Shown in pieces: positions 56,177-64,000 of a DNA stretch of 64,000 nt. Positions within the stretch are counted from its first letter, which is position 1. Every line of letters begins with the position of its first letter. The DNA lies in NCBI GenBank assembly GCA_001898335.1, contig MKTS01000004.1:25896-89895 (forward strand), given 5' to 3'. The translations under genes and the position numbers were made by a program. Under the pieces are notes generated by a model. The model worked only from the letters and a program-made list of their open reading frames with translations. It did not search any database and was not told where the DNA came from. The stretch is from Mucilaginibacter sp. 44-25. GTDB lineage: Bacteria; Bacteroidota; Bacteroidia; Sphingobacteriales; Sphingobacteriaceae.

Positions 56177-59017
56177 ATGGATGTCAAATTACACAATAAG
56201 GCTATCTGCAGAACTCCAGTCTTTACGATCAACGATATATTCCATGACAAATGGAATGAGTTGAAAAACTTAATTGCAGAGGCTTCTCCGGAATTTTACA
56301 ATTTGATTAAAGATATTGAGATATCAAAGATTGACTCTTTACCTGAGCGAGTACAAATAACCATCTGGAAATATTTTAACAGGGCAAAATATCGAGCTAC
56401 CCCATTTGGTGGTTTTGCATCCGTTTCTTTGTTGCAAACTTCCAATACCGATTTTCACAGTATCCAGCTCAGCAAGACGCCTCAAACATTGTTATTACCA
56501 GATTGGCGGAAAATAATAGAACACAGTGATTTAAGGACTTCAATTGGACAAGCAACTTTTTTTCAGGCCAACAGTACCTTATACAGGTTCGGTGGGCAGA
56601 TCCGATATATACGTTCAATAAATGGGAAGTGTCAATTAACTTCAATAGAAGATAATGAAATGATCACAACCGTTATAAATTATTGCAAAGTTCAGATAAA
56701 AGCGGACATCCTTGTCAAACTTCTTATACAACAGTTTGAACAAGACGATGAAACGATTACAGAGTTGCTTGAGCAACTGCTCACCTTAGAGGTAATTTTT
56801 ACGGATTTACGTGCCAACATTACAGGTTTGGATTATTTTGAACGTTTGAACCTCAAGACAGCGATCGAAAATAGTACATACCGTATAGATTATCGGCCAA
56901 CCATTCACGGACAGTTATCCTCGACAGACTTTAAAGATATTCAGACTTATCTTCAATTTTGGGGAAAGGTTCAATCTCAGCCACAACCGCTAAGCTTAAC
57001 TAAGTTTGCAGCAGCATTTCGTGCGAAATTTGGTGACGATGTTGTACCGCTTGCATATGCCTTAGATCCGGAAATTGGAGTCGGTTATGGATGCTTGGAG
57101 GAACAGGCGACAGCATCTGAGCCATTTAGCATCCCCCTTAGACAATTGGTATCCGATGATAATCAAAGAAATAGCTTTGAACTAGTTAACAAAAGCTTAT
57201 ACTCTTTCTTAATGAATGCCTTAACTGAAAAAGAAGTAATTAGGCTGGAAAACTTCAAAATGCCGGTTGAATTGACAAATGACGTTTTTCCTAATACATT
57301 TTCAGTCATTTTGTCCTTTTTAGAAAAAACACCTGTCATTGAAAGCGCAGGAGGATGTACTGCAAATGCCTTAATAGGACGATTTACAGTTTCAAATCCA
57401 TGTTTAGAAGAGCTTGGGAAGGAAATAGCTTCCATTGAACAAAGCTCCAACACAAATGTCTTATTTTTCGAAATAGCATATAGTAACGAAAAAGATGTAG
57501 ATAATATAAATCGGAGGTTAAACAGTTATTCGCACGAAATGCCAATTTTGACATGGTCGGAAAGTTCTGAACCCATTATGCTTTCAGATATTCATATTAC
57601 TGTTCAAAGCAATGAAGTTATATTATGGTCAAAATTACATCAAAAAAGGATGATGCCCCGCCTAAGCTCTGCTTATAATTTTAATCGGTCCAATCTTGCT
57701 CTCTTCAGGTTTCTATGCGATTTACAATATCAAAACTTAACTACGCAATTAAGCTTTAAGTTAAATGAAATATTACCGGGTTGTAACTATTATCCGAGAG
57801 TTTATTATAAAAGCGTCATTACATCCCCCGCAATGTGGTCGTTGCCTGACTATCTTACAAGTCGGAAAGGAAACATTGAGGACAACCTACACAAATTAAA
57901 TAAATGGATGAGCGCGAACAGGGTTAGCCGCTATTTTAAATTTGGTTTTCAGGACCAGCAATTATTAGTCGATTCAAAAAATGAGACAGATATAAAGATG
58001 TTCCTATCATTGGCCGCTTCAAAAAAAGGAAACAATATCACGATATCGGAAACCTCGATTGGCTCCCAATGTATCACCGATGAATTTGGTAATGATTTCA
58101 ACGCTCAACTTATTTTGACTTACTATCACACGAAGAACATCTTTAAAACACCATCGACTTTTTCGTTACTTGCTTCCCAAATAGGAGATTATCAGAATAA
58201 AGGTTATTTCATGCCAGGCAGCAATTGGCTATACTTTGAAATATATTGTCATCCAATAAGAAGTGATCAGATTTTGATGCACGACCTGGCAATCTTATTT
58301 GAAGATTTTCAACAGCTTGTCGAAAAATGGTTCTTTGTAAGATACAATAAGCCTTCCCATCATATAAGATTAAGAATTAAATTGAACGAGAAGGAAAATT
58401 TTGGAATTATGATTTCAAGATTTGAGCAAATTATGCGTGAACCGCTGGAAAAAATGACCGTTTCAGACATTCAGATTAAAACCTATTTCCAGGAATTGAA
58501 CAGGTATGGTTTTGCTGACATAAACCTTATCGAAACCATTTTTCATATCGACTCACAGTATGTACTGAAGTTATTAAGATCGAATTTTTCAATAGAGCAA
58601 CAGTATGCCAAAACCATCTATTTTATGAGCAAAGTTTTGGAATGTTATTATGCTGACCACGAAGACAGAATTCATTTTGCACGTCGTGTTGCCGATGGGT
58701 TTGCCAAGGAATTAAATTTAGATAAGTCAAAATTTAAAGTCATCAATGCTAACTTTAAAGCGATCAAAAACTCATTAATGATAGAACATGAATCAACAGA
58801 ATTGGAGCTAATTGAAATTACAAACTTGATAAATGACGCAATCAGTTCGCTCAGTGAAATTCAATCGGATAAACTATTAGTTGATCTTATTCACATGCAC
58901 ATCAATCGGTTATTCACCGATCAACAAAGAACACATGAAGCTTATATATATCAGCTCTTAGTTAATTATTTGAGAATGAACGCCGCTCTCTTAAAAGTTC
59001 TACCTGAATTGAAATGA
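56177..59017 (+). CDS. LanB-type peptide dehydratase
   Basis: 946 residues, full length for a class I lanthipeptide-type dehydratase. The N-terminal glutamylation domain has the family motif RAKYRATPFGGFASVS (about residues 69-84). The C-terminal elimination (SpaB_C/thiopeptide-type) domain starts about residue 682 (NWLYFEIYCHPIRSDQ, FFVRYNKPSHHIRLRIK). Known members glutamylate Ser/Thr of a leader-bearing peptide using glutamyl-tRNA, then eliminate to dehydroamino acids. No LanC cyclase, protease or ABC exporter is encoded in the window. The 3' end overlaps the convergent kinase by 56 bp. It is probably paired with the peptide at 60169. Confidence 0.9.
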   Translation: MDVKLHNKAICRTPVFTINDIFHDKWNELKNLIAEASPEFYNLIKDIEISKIDSLPERVQITIWKYFNRAKYRATPFGGFASVSLLQTSNTDFHSIQLSKTPQTLLLPDWRKIIEHSDLRTSIGQATFFQANSTLYRFGGQIRYIRSINGKCQLTSIEDNEMITTVINYCKVQIKADILVKLLIQQFEQDDETITELLEQLLTLEVIFTDLRANITGLDYFERLNLKTAIENSTYRIDYRPTIHGQLSSTDFKDIQTYLQFWGKVQSQPQPLSLTKFAAAFRAKFGDDVVPLAYALDPEIGVGYGCLEEQATASEPFSIPLRQLVSDDNQRNSFELVNKSLYSFLMNALTEKEVIRLENFKMPVELTNDVFPNTFSVILSFLEKTPVIESAGGCTANALIGRFTVSNPCLEELGKEIASIEQSSNTNVLFFEIAYSNEKDVDNINRRLNSYSHEMPILTWSESSEPIMLSDIHITVQSNEVILWSKLHQKRMMPRLSSAYNFNRSNLALFRFLCDLQYQNLTTQLSFKLNEILPGCNYYPRVYYKSVITSPAMWSLPDYLTSRKGNIEDNLHKLNKWMSANRVSRYFKFGFQDQQLLVDSKNETDIKMFLSLAASKKGNNITISETSIGSQCITDEFGNDFNAQLILTYYHTKNIFKTPSTFSLLASQIGDYQNKGYFMPGSNWLYFEIYCHPIRSDQILMHDLAILFEDFQQLVEKWFFVRYNKPSHHIRLRIKLNEKENFGIMISRFEQIMREPLEKMTVSDIQIKTYFQELNRYGFADINLIETIFHIDSQYVLKLLRSNFSIEQQYAKTIYFMSKVLECYYADHEDRIHFARRVADGFAKELNLDKSKFKVINANFKAIKNSLMIEHESTELELIEITNLINDAISSLSEIQSDKLLVDLIHMHINRLFTDQQRTHEAYIYQLLVNYLRMNAALLKVLPELK

Positions 59018-60077
59018 AAGTTTCAAAATATCCATTTTCTAAAACCCGGTGAATGAACACAACCGTTTGCCCGTAAGCATAATGTAGTCGATTTGTAATG
59101 TTTTTTATACCGTTCCCTACAGGTTTTTCAACGGCATATGACAAACCAATAGGGTTAAGCGTATTTATGATAAGTTGATCATGTTTTATGGAAATTGATA
59201 GTAAAGAAGGCTTTGAAGATGCACTTAAATTACCATGCTTGATCATATTTTCAGTTAAGGTTAAAAGTACCAGCGGTATCAAAAATAGGCCTCGAGCTTC
59301 ATCCTCTATTTGGGTTGCAAAATTCAGCGATTCTTTTTTCTTCAATTGATTCAGATGAATTAAATTATTTACCTGCTCAATTTCGTCTCCTAATAACACG
59401 TAACCGTCGATTTTGTCGGCATCAATTGCGAACCTCATCATTTCTGAAAGAGCAATAATGGTATTGGCTGCCGCCGGTGATTCCAATAATATTTTGTGAT
59501 ATATAAAGTCCAGGGTATTAAAAAGAAAATGTGGATTAATCTGTGCTTTAAGAAAATCATTTTCGGTTTTGGCTAATTGTTGTTCAAATTTTTGCCGATT
59601 AATTATTTCTTTTAATTGTTGTTTTTCAAGATCATTGGTTTTTTCTTTTTCCCTGTTATATCTCTTTAGATAATAGTAACCCGTGCTAAAACCAATAAAC
59701 AACAACTCTCTATAAAGGGTTTTCAACTGGTAAGTAATGGTCAAAACGAAAGGTGCGTTGTATTTTATAATACCATTTCGGATCAAAATAGAGTCTATGG
59801 CATAATTTAAAAAAATATACAACCAAACTTCTATAATCAGCACAATTGGTAATCGCCAAAACAGTTTAAATCCTCCCTTTAATGCCCAAGGCAAAATAAC
59901 ATTTGCATGAATATAAAAAAGGCTGATTTCTACAACATAATGTCCCAAATAGGTCATAGGATGCCCATATACATGGAAAACCAATCCAATTACAACAGTT
60001 TCATAAAGAATATAAAGTAACCAGACCAACAAATGCAGCCTGTATTCTTTATACCATTTGTAAATCTCTTTTTGCAT
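58962..60077 (-). CDS. LytS/YehU-type sensor histidine kinase
   Basis: 371 residues. Four N-terminal membrane helices (LLVWLLYILYETVVIGLVFH, WRLPIVLIIEVWLYIFLNYA) are followed by a coiled linker and a His_kinase domain with KAQINPHFLFNTLDF (His at about residue 180). The ATP-lid region includes LLTLTENMIKHGN and GNGIKNITNRL. There is no extracellular sensor domain, so it probably senses through its membrane part. It is the likely partner of one or both LytTR regulators. It is divergent from the precursor peptide gene (91 bp). Confidence 0.88.
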   Translation of the reverse strand: MQKEIYKWYKEYRLHLLVWLLYILYETVVIGLVFHVYGHPMTYLGHYVVEISLFYIHANVILPWALKGGFKLFWRLPIVLIIEVWLYIFLNYAIDSILIRNGIIKYNAPFVLTITYQLKTLYRELLFIGFSTGYYYLKRYNREKEKTNDLEKQQLKEIINRQKFEQQLAKTENDFLKAQINPHFLFNTLDFIYHKILLESPAAANTIIALSEMMRFAIDADKIDGYVLLGDEIEQVNNLIHLNQLKKKESLNFATQIEDEARGLFLIPLVLLTLTENMIKHGNLSASSKPSLLSISIKHDQLIINTLNPIGLSYAVEKPVGNGIKNITNRLHYAYGQTVVFIHRVLENGYFETFISIQVELLRERRSFSNN

Positions 60078-60087
60078 AGGATAGGTC

Positions 60088-60119
60088 TTTGGTATAGAAT
60101 TTCACACGTTCTAAATAAG
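60088..60119 (+). promoter_or_regulatory. Bacteroidota-type promoter of the precursor gene
   Basis: TTTG at 60088-60091, a 20-bp spacer and TAAATAAG at 60112-60119 fit the Bacteroidota -33/-7 pattern (TTTG, 19-21 bp, TANNTTTG) with two mismatches in the -7 element. It ends 49 bp before the ATG of the 49-codon gene. An A9 run just upstream of the start may help translation. Confidence 0.4.
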
Positions 60120-60168
60120 AGAATTTATTTACCAAGTCACAACATTTAAATTTCTTAAAAAAAAAGAT

Positions 60169-60318
60169 ATGAAACGTCCTAAAATCAAAATCACGGCAAA
60201 ACCGTTATTCTATTACAACGCACCCAAAAATTTGAAATTTTTACAGGATACCGATCCCCCAACTAATCCAACGACTACAGTCATAACTCTAACAAAGACC
60301 GGGGTTTTTAGTCATTGA
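60169..60318 (+). CDS. Candidate RiPP precursor peptide, Cys-free and Thr-rich
   Basis: 49 codons, ATG to TGA. Residues 1-27 form a basic leader-like part (MKRPKIKITAKPLFYYNAPK, NLKFLQD). Residues 28-49 are Thr/Pro-rich: TDPPTNPTTTVITLTKTGVF, then SH, with eight Thr and one Ser and no Cys anywhere. It has its own promoter-like element and terminator, and lies between the kinase and regulator genes of a LanB locus. LanB enzymes dehydrate Thr/Ser of such peptides, and lack of Cys would preclude lanthionine rings. Not a Sec-signal peptide. The assignment is by position, size and composition. Confidence 0.6.
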   Translation: MKRPKIKITAKPLFYYNAPKNLKFLQDTDPPTNPTTTVITLTKTGVFSH

Positions 60319-60331
60319 AATGAAACGGTAG

Positions 60332-60357
60332 AAGACAGGGAGTTACATCCCTGTCTT
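60332..60357. terminator. Bidirectional terminator between precursor and regulator genes
   Basis: A 10-bp stem, AAGACAGGGA / TCCCTGTCTT, with loop GTTACA starts 13 bp after the precursor stop. Its left arm is outside and its right part inside the last codons of the minus-strand regulator gene. A weak T/A tail follows on the plus strand. Confidence 0.65.
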
Positions 60358-61077
60358 TAATAAATTATATTGGACAAATCTTTGAAAAGAGCTGCGGTAC
60401 AAATCCCCAACCGTAAATTCTAATTGATTATCCATTTTTATGTTATTTCCTGTGATTGAGTGAATATGACTTTTGGCAATAATAAAACTTCTTTGAAATT
60501 GTACAAAATCTGGAAAAGCCGCTAACATTTTTCCTACTTCTTTTAAAGAGATGTAAGTGAGTATCTTTTTATTTGTCGTATGTATTAATACATAATTTTG
60601 CTGACTTTCTACCGCTACAATATCTCTGTACCACACCTTGATTATTTTCAGGTCCTCTATTTTGTTTTTAACAAAGAAAAAGTGATCATTTTCATAATTT
60701 CTGACGCCCGTGGTTACATTTGAGAGCATCTTGGAAACTGTAGCAGCAAATTTTGGAAGTGAAAACGGTTTCAATAAATATCCATCTGCTTCAGCTTCGA
60801 ATGCCTCATAAGCGAACTGGGTGTAAGAGGTGGTAAATATGAGTTTATGTGTTTTTGCCCTGATTTCTTTAGAGAGTTGTAAGCCGGTCATTTTGGGCAT
60901 ATGAATGTCCAGTAGAATCAGGTCAACCATTGGCATAGTCGAAATAGCTATCAAAGCTTCAATGGGATCTTCATAGCTTCTAATCAATTCGAGGTTCGGC
61001 ACAGCTTTGATATAGCTTGTTAATCCTTCAATAGCATACCTGTCGTCGTCGATAATCACACATTTAAATTTTTCCAT
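60343..61077 (-). CDS. LytTR-family response regulator
   Basis: 244 residues from ATG 61077 (MEKFKCVIIDDDRYAIEG); the longer open frame before it lacks an ATG-led receiver start. The receiver has acidic DDD, phosphoacceptor Asp in VDLILLDIHMPKMTG and Lys in DGYLLKPFSL. The C-terminal LytTR domain includes KVWYRDIVAVESQQNYVLIH and FVQFQRSFIIAKSHIHSITG. It probably regulates the RiPP locus with the LytS-type kinase. It is paralogous to the next regulator, from which it is divergently transcribed. Confidence 0.9.
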   Translation of the reverse strand: MEKFKCVIIDDDRYAIEGLTSYIKAVPNLELIRSYEDPIEALIAISTMPMVDLILLDIHMPKMTGLQLSKEIRAKTHKLIFTTSYTQFAYEAFEAEADGYLLKPFSLPKFAATVSKMLSNVTTGVRNYENDHFFFVKNKIEDLKIIKVWYRDIVAVESQQNYVLIHTTNKKILTYISLKEVGKMLAAFPDFVQFQRSFIIAKSHIHSITGNNIKMDNQLEFTVGDLYRSSFQRFVQYNLLKTGM

Positions 61078-61300
61078 ATATTGTTGATGTTTAGATTTGG
61101 GGATTAAAAAGACTTCAAGGTTTAGTTTGGGCTTTACAAACATCAAATAATTCTTTTGAAGGAAATGCAACCATTTGTGTAGAAAATCTGCCAATTTTTA
61201 ACATAATATTGCTAAAATTTTTTTAAATGCTTATATAGTATCGGGTTATTGCATCTGTAATGAGGTTTTAAATAATTGATCAAATTTTAAGCAAATAATT

Positions 61301-62056
61301 ATGCTGAATTGTGTCATAATTGATGATGAAGACTTTTCTGTTGACGCGCTGAAAAGGTATATAGATCTATTGCCTAACTTATCTATTGCAGGCGTTTATA
61401 CTGATCCGCAAATAGCCCTAACCGATCTGGTAAATACAGATCCATTTGATATCCTTTTTCTCGACGTTGATATGCCCTTAATTTCAGGAATTGAACTGGC
61501 GAGGATATTCAGGAATAAAGTCAAAAAGATCATCTTTACTACTTCACATTCAAAATATGCTTTTGAAGCTTTTGAGGTCGAAGCGGACGCCTTTCTTTTA
61601 AAACCTTTCTCATTTGGTAAATTTTCCACGACCATCGCAAAACTTTTCCCTAACATAGGCTCGGAAAATTCCGAATTGAAATCAGAATATTTCCTTGTTA
61701 AAAATAAGCAGGAAGATTTACGCATTGTAAAAGTTAAATACGCTGAGGTGGTTGCTTTTGAAAGCCTCCATAATTATATAAAAATACACCTTAATACGGA
61801 TAAAGTATTGATAGCCTACCTGGGGCTTAAGGACATTTTGGATCTTGTAAAGCACCGACGTAACTTTCAACAATTTCATCGCGCATTTATAATATCCACG
61901 GATTATATAAGTTATATTGAAGGTAATACGATCAAAATGACTAATAACCTTTCTATTGCAATAGGTGAACGTTATAAAGTACATTTTACTAATTTTTTGG
62001 CAAATCGCCTGATAACAACAACGAGAAATAAGGAGTGTAAGTCAAATCTGGAATAA
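61301..62056 (+). CDS. LytTR-family response regulator
   Basis: 251 residues. The receiver has MLNCVIIDDEDFSVDALKRY, Asp in FDILFLDVDMPLISG and Lys in DAFLLKPFSF. The LytTR domain has KVKYAEVVAFESLHNYIKIH and RNFQQFHRAFIISTDYISYI. It resembles the 60343-61077 protein across both domains, suggesting an old duplication. The 223-bp divergent gap between the two is AT-rich and may hold shared operators. Confidence 0.9.
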   Translation: MLNCVIIDDEDFSVDALKRYIDLLPNLSIAGVYTDPQIALTDLVNTDPFDILFLDVDMPLISGIELARIFRNKVKKIIFTTSHSKYAFEAFEVEADAFLLKPFSFGKFSTTIAKLFPNIGSENSELKSEYFLVKNKQEDLRIVKVKYAEVVAFESLHNYIKIHLNTDKVLIAYLGLKDILDLVKHRRNFQQFHRAFIISTDYISYIEGNTIKMTNNLSIAIGERYKVHFTNFLANRLITTTRNKECKSNLE

Positions 62057-62470
62057 ACCATTTACAATGGTTGAGAGGCCTAACAAAAGAACTGATACTA
62101 CTGGTCACAAGCTATCTAAATGACAAATAGTTGGTATACAATAATAAAAGCGAACATGAATAGGCTGCAATTGCTACTTTCCAACGAAAATACTCCAAGT
62201 TGACTAATTGGGATATCTCTTTAAAACCCTCTCTGTCTTTCCATTTACTCTATATGTTTCCTGAAATAAAGTGATAAGTTAACAACAAACTTTACCGAAG
62301 TCTCAATTAACCAAGATTTGAATCTATTACATCGCAAATGTTTTAACCGCAATCTGGCCAAAATCGGTGATGCAACTATTTTAATATAATTCCACAGATT
62401 GTGGCACAAAGTTGTAGTTTGATAACTGTTGATAGGGAAAACGAGTAATGATAGAGGAACAACGCAGTGA
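62057..62470. other. Intergenic region, no supported gene
   Basis: 414 bp. A 7-bp hairpin AACCATT/AATGGTT right after the regulator stop (62056-62072) lacks a T run. An 81-codon minus-strand ORF (62245-62490) overlaps the next gene and has no recognisable features. Nothing else is seen. Confidence 0.5.
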
Positions 62471-62752
62471 TTACACGTTTTGTAACACATGATGCAGTGA
62501 GCTTAGCTCGTACTCAATCTTTTTGACATCACCTATCTTCTTAATGGTTAGTGGAGGGTATTGCAACAAAAATAACCGCCGTTCGCGGGCGGTTATTTTT
62601 TGTTGATCTGCATTGACTACGGCAATGGTTGGTGATTTTAGGCGCATAAATTCTTCTACTGTTAGATCACTTCCGTCCTTGGCAGAAAGTATAGATTTCA
62701 AAATTTTCCGAATTAAATATTGGCCCCAATGTCCATAGGTAGCTTTAGGCAT
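62471..62752 (-). CDS. Hypothetical protein, 93 residues
   Basis: 93 residues, starting MPKATYGHWGQYLIRKILKS. The protein is charged and mixed helical (ARERRLFLLQYPPLTIKKIG, DVKKIEYELSSLHHVLQNV). No family is recognised. It is the last ORF of a minus-strand group after a predicted nuclease and a 41-codon ORF (34 bp gap). A long inverted repeat (62564-62605) lies inside its coding sequence, which weakens confidence that the full ORF is translated as one gene. Confidence 0.45.
   Translation of the reverse strand: MPKATYGHWGQYLIRKILKSILSAKDGSDLTVEEFMRLKSPTIAVVNADQQKITARERRLFLLQYPPLTIKKIGDVKKIEYELSSLHHVLQNV
62564..62605. repeat. Long inverted repeat inside the 93-codon ORF
   Basis: CAACAAAAATAACCGCC (62564-62580) faces GGCGGTTATTTTTTGTTG (62588-62605) across loop GTTCGCG; only one A/T differs in length. 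With A-run and T-run edges it has the form of a bidirectional intrinsic terminator, yet it lies within an open reading frame. Confidence 0.6.
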
Positions 62753-62786
62753 CGTTAAAACATTAATCGTTTAAATTCAATTAAAT

Positions 62787-62912
62787 CTAGAAGGCTACCT
62801 CTATTGTATTTACACCATCTTCATTCAGCGCGCTTCGGATGATACCATCGATAAGATAGTGTGTGTTCTTTTTATCTGCCGGTCGTTTCCTGTATAGCTT
62901 ACATGTATTCAC
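62787..62912 (-). CDS. Small ORF coupled to the nuclease gene
   Basis: 41 residues starting at a GTG (62910-62912) whose first two bases overlap the TGA stop of the nuclease gene: MNTCKLYRKRPADKKNTHYL then IDGIIRSALNEDGVNTIEVA, F. The overlap is the usual sign of translational coupling. No family is recognised. It could also be a vestige of a longer C-terminus lost by frameshift. Confidence is limited by size and the GTG start. Confidence 0.4.
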   Translation of the reverse strand: MNTCKLYRKRPADKKNTHYLIDGIIRSALNEDGVNTIEVAF

Positions 62913-63895
62913 AATAAATCGATCTTAGAGGTGTCGTCGAAGAAAAGAAAGCCGCCTTTTTCTTTCTCCATATTTTGATAATAGGTTTCAATAAACGGTT
63001 GCCCATTATGGCGAAAACGCAGGTAAAAATGCGGGCACAAATAATGCTCATCACCGCGAAGGTCGTAATCAACGATGTCTTCAAATGCAACAACATCAAC
63101 GCGTGCTACACGAATCGTTTTAAATTCGACAACGTTTTCCGGCTTTTTCTCTGTCCACCATCCACCGTTGGTCACATAAATATCAGTCAACTGTCGGAAG
63201 AACCCGAGCCCGTTCTTACTTAACCGGTTGATCTCCGCGGCATACCACTGGTATTCATCGTGCGCGTTTTTAACGTGTACTGGATAATGGGTATCGTCAA
63301 TCGAATGAATGATCATCCTTGAGCGGCGTTTACGATTCTCGACCGCGTAGTTGAGCCAGTCCGCAAAATCACTTTCCAGTCTTTTTTTCATTGAAAGCCT
63401 GGTTTTGACAAGCTGCTCGCTATCTGATTGCTTGGGGCTATAGTCAGGATAATAGGTTTTTAATATGCTCGGGTAACCTCCCAGTTTTCTCTGTATCGTT
63501 TCCCAGCCCCAAAAGGTAATATTGAAGTAGCAGCCTTTTTCCCGCTTCAATTCATTACAATACTCATCAAAATCCGGGTGCTCGCTTGCACTTGTCAGTA
63601 TAAAAAGATCAACAAATGGTACAGATAGAGGATTTTTCAGCAACTTGCTAACTGTATCGTCTATATCCGCAAATAACTCCTTCTTGATCAGGATGGCGCT
63701 TCTACTGAGATCTTTCCACTTGCATTGTACCGCGACGGTTTTGGCTGCAGAAAACACATCTATGCCTTTCTGCCGGTGCCCGTTCTTGCCGAAGGTTTTG
63801 AAAGTTACCGTATCAAGCATTCCGTTAAACAGATCGCAGGTAAGTAGTTCAAACTGTTTAGGGTTATTTAATGGTGGAAATTGCAGGTCGGCCAT
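62909..63895 (-). CDS. Predicted Mrr-like PD-(D/E)xK nuclease protein
   Basis: 328 residues. The N-terminal 100 residues fit a restriction-endonuclease-like fold: FELLTCDLF (Glu16), GKNGHRQKGIDVFSA (Asp46) and AVQCKWKDL (Gln57-x-Lys59), the order of the Mrr catalytic motif. The following FWGWETIQRKLGGYPSILK segment is often seen after such domains in defence-type proteins. The C-terminal 150 residues are unrecognised. No methyltransferase is adjacent. A role in DNA restriction or antiphage defence is inferred, not shown. Confidence 0.65.
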   Translation of the reverse strand: MADLQFPPLNNPKQFELLTCDLFNGMLDTVTFKTFGKNGHRQKGIDVFSAAKTVAVQCKWKDLSRSAILIKKELFADIDDTVSKLLKNPLSVPFVDLFILTSASEHPDFDEYCNELKREKGCYFNITFWGWETIQRKLGGYPSILKTYYPDYSPKQSDSEQLVKTRLSMKKRLESDFADWLNYAVENRKRRSRMIIHSIDDTHYPVHVKNAHDEYQWYAAEINRLSKNGLGFFRQLTDIYVTNGGWWTEKKPENVVEFKTIRVARVDVVAFEDIVDYDLRGDEHYLCPHFYLRFRHNGQPFIETYYQNMEKEKGGFLFFDDTSKIDLL

Positions 63896-63987
63896 GTAAT
63901 TGTAAAGTGATTTTTAATAAAATTAGGAATAAGTTTCAGACGTTCCGAAAACGTTGTTGCGGAAATATATAAAATATTGATACTCAT

Positions 63988-64000
63988 CCCCCCCCCCCCC
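63988..64000. other. Poly-C run at the window edge
   Basis: The window ends in an uninterrupted run of about 13 C. Such a tract is unlike anything else here and may be a true homopolymer or an assembly/contig-end artefact. Confidence 0.5.

Noticed and set aside
62245..62490. 81-codon minus-strand ORF
   Set aside because: Overlaps the 3' end of the 93-codon ORF in another frame and has no features.

Overview
The window looks like a chromosomal segment of a Bacteroidota member of the Sphingobacteriaceae, most like Mucilaginibacter or Pedobacter. This is inferred from gene families, not from a search. The lineage markers are a PorP/SprF-type membrane protein, a giant repeat adhesin with a CHU_C-type (type IX secretion) C-terminus, a carboxypeptidase-regulatory-like TonB receptor, a DUF1735 lipoprotein remnant, LytTR regulators and frequent ATG starts without Shine-Dalgarno sites.

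Layout. (1) 1-12.5 kb is an exopolysaccharide locus, almost all on the minus strand: Wzc-like kinase/co-polymerase, Wzx-like flippase, Wzy-like polymerase, four glycosyltransferases, four left-handed beta-helix acyltransferases (one divergent) and, cut by the left edge, a Wza-like export lipoprotein. (2) 12.8-24.1 kb is a surface-adhesin operon: a 2,635-residue protein with 19 Ig-like repeats and five discoidin-like modules, its PorP/SprF partner, an OmpA/TPR/PD40 protein and a small LuxR-type HTH protein. Upstream of the main units in (1) and (2) lie three arrays of a TGAAC-like motif repeated every 9-10 bp. (3) 24.8-32.3 kb is a gene graveyard: a frameshifted STAND-like ATPase, a doubly frameshifted integrase beside a possible tRNA-tail att remnant, a broken DUF1735/LamG lipoprotein, a GH18 tail, the C-terminal half of a Pif1-like helicase, and a sensor kinase split by an in-frame stop. 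(4) 32.6-35.9 kb is an oxidative-stress group: ankyrin protein, large-subunit catalase and a DUF892 protein. (5) 36.9-50.8 kb holds a tight minus-strand run (metallophosphoesterase, response regulator, sensor kinase, TolC, adaptor, RND pump, YVTN beta-propeller) divergent from a TonB receptor and a surface lipoprotein. (6) 51.2-62.1 kb is visibly more AT-rich. It holds a small secreted Cys-containing peptide with a beta-propeller lipoprotein, a MauE-like membrane protein and an FtsX/MacB-type permease, then a RiPP locus. (7) 62.5-64 kb holds a predicted Mrr-like nuclease with two small downstream ORFs, ending in a poly-C run.

The most interesting element is the RiPP locus at 56.2-62.1 kb. A full-length LanB-type dehydratase sits with a LytS-type kinase, two LytTR regulators and an unlisted 49-codon gene (60169-60318) with its own promoter-like sequence and terminator. 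The 49-residue product has a Thr-rich, cysteine-free C-terminus and no LanC cyclase is visible. Together these suggest a peptide carrying dehydroamino acids without lanthionine rings. This is an inference that needs a peptide-level test.
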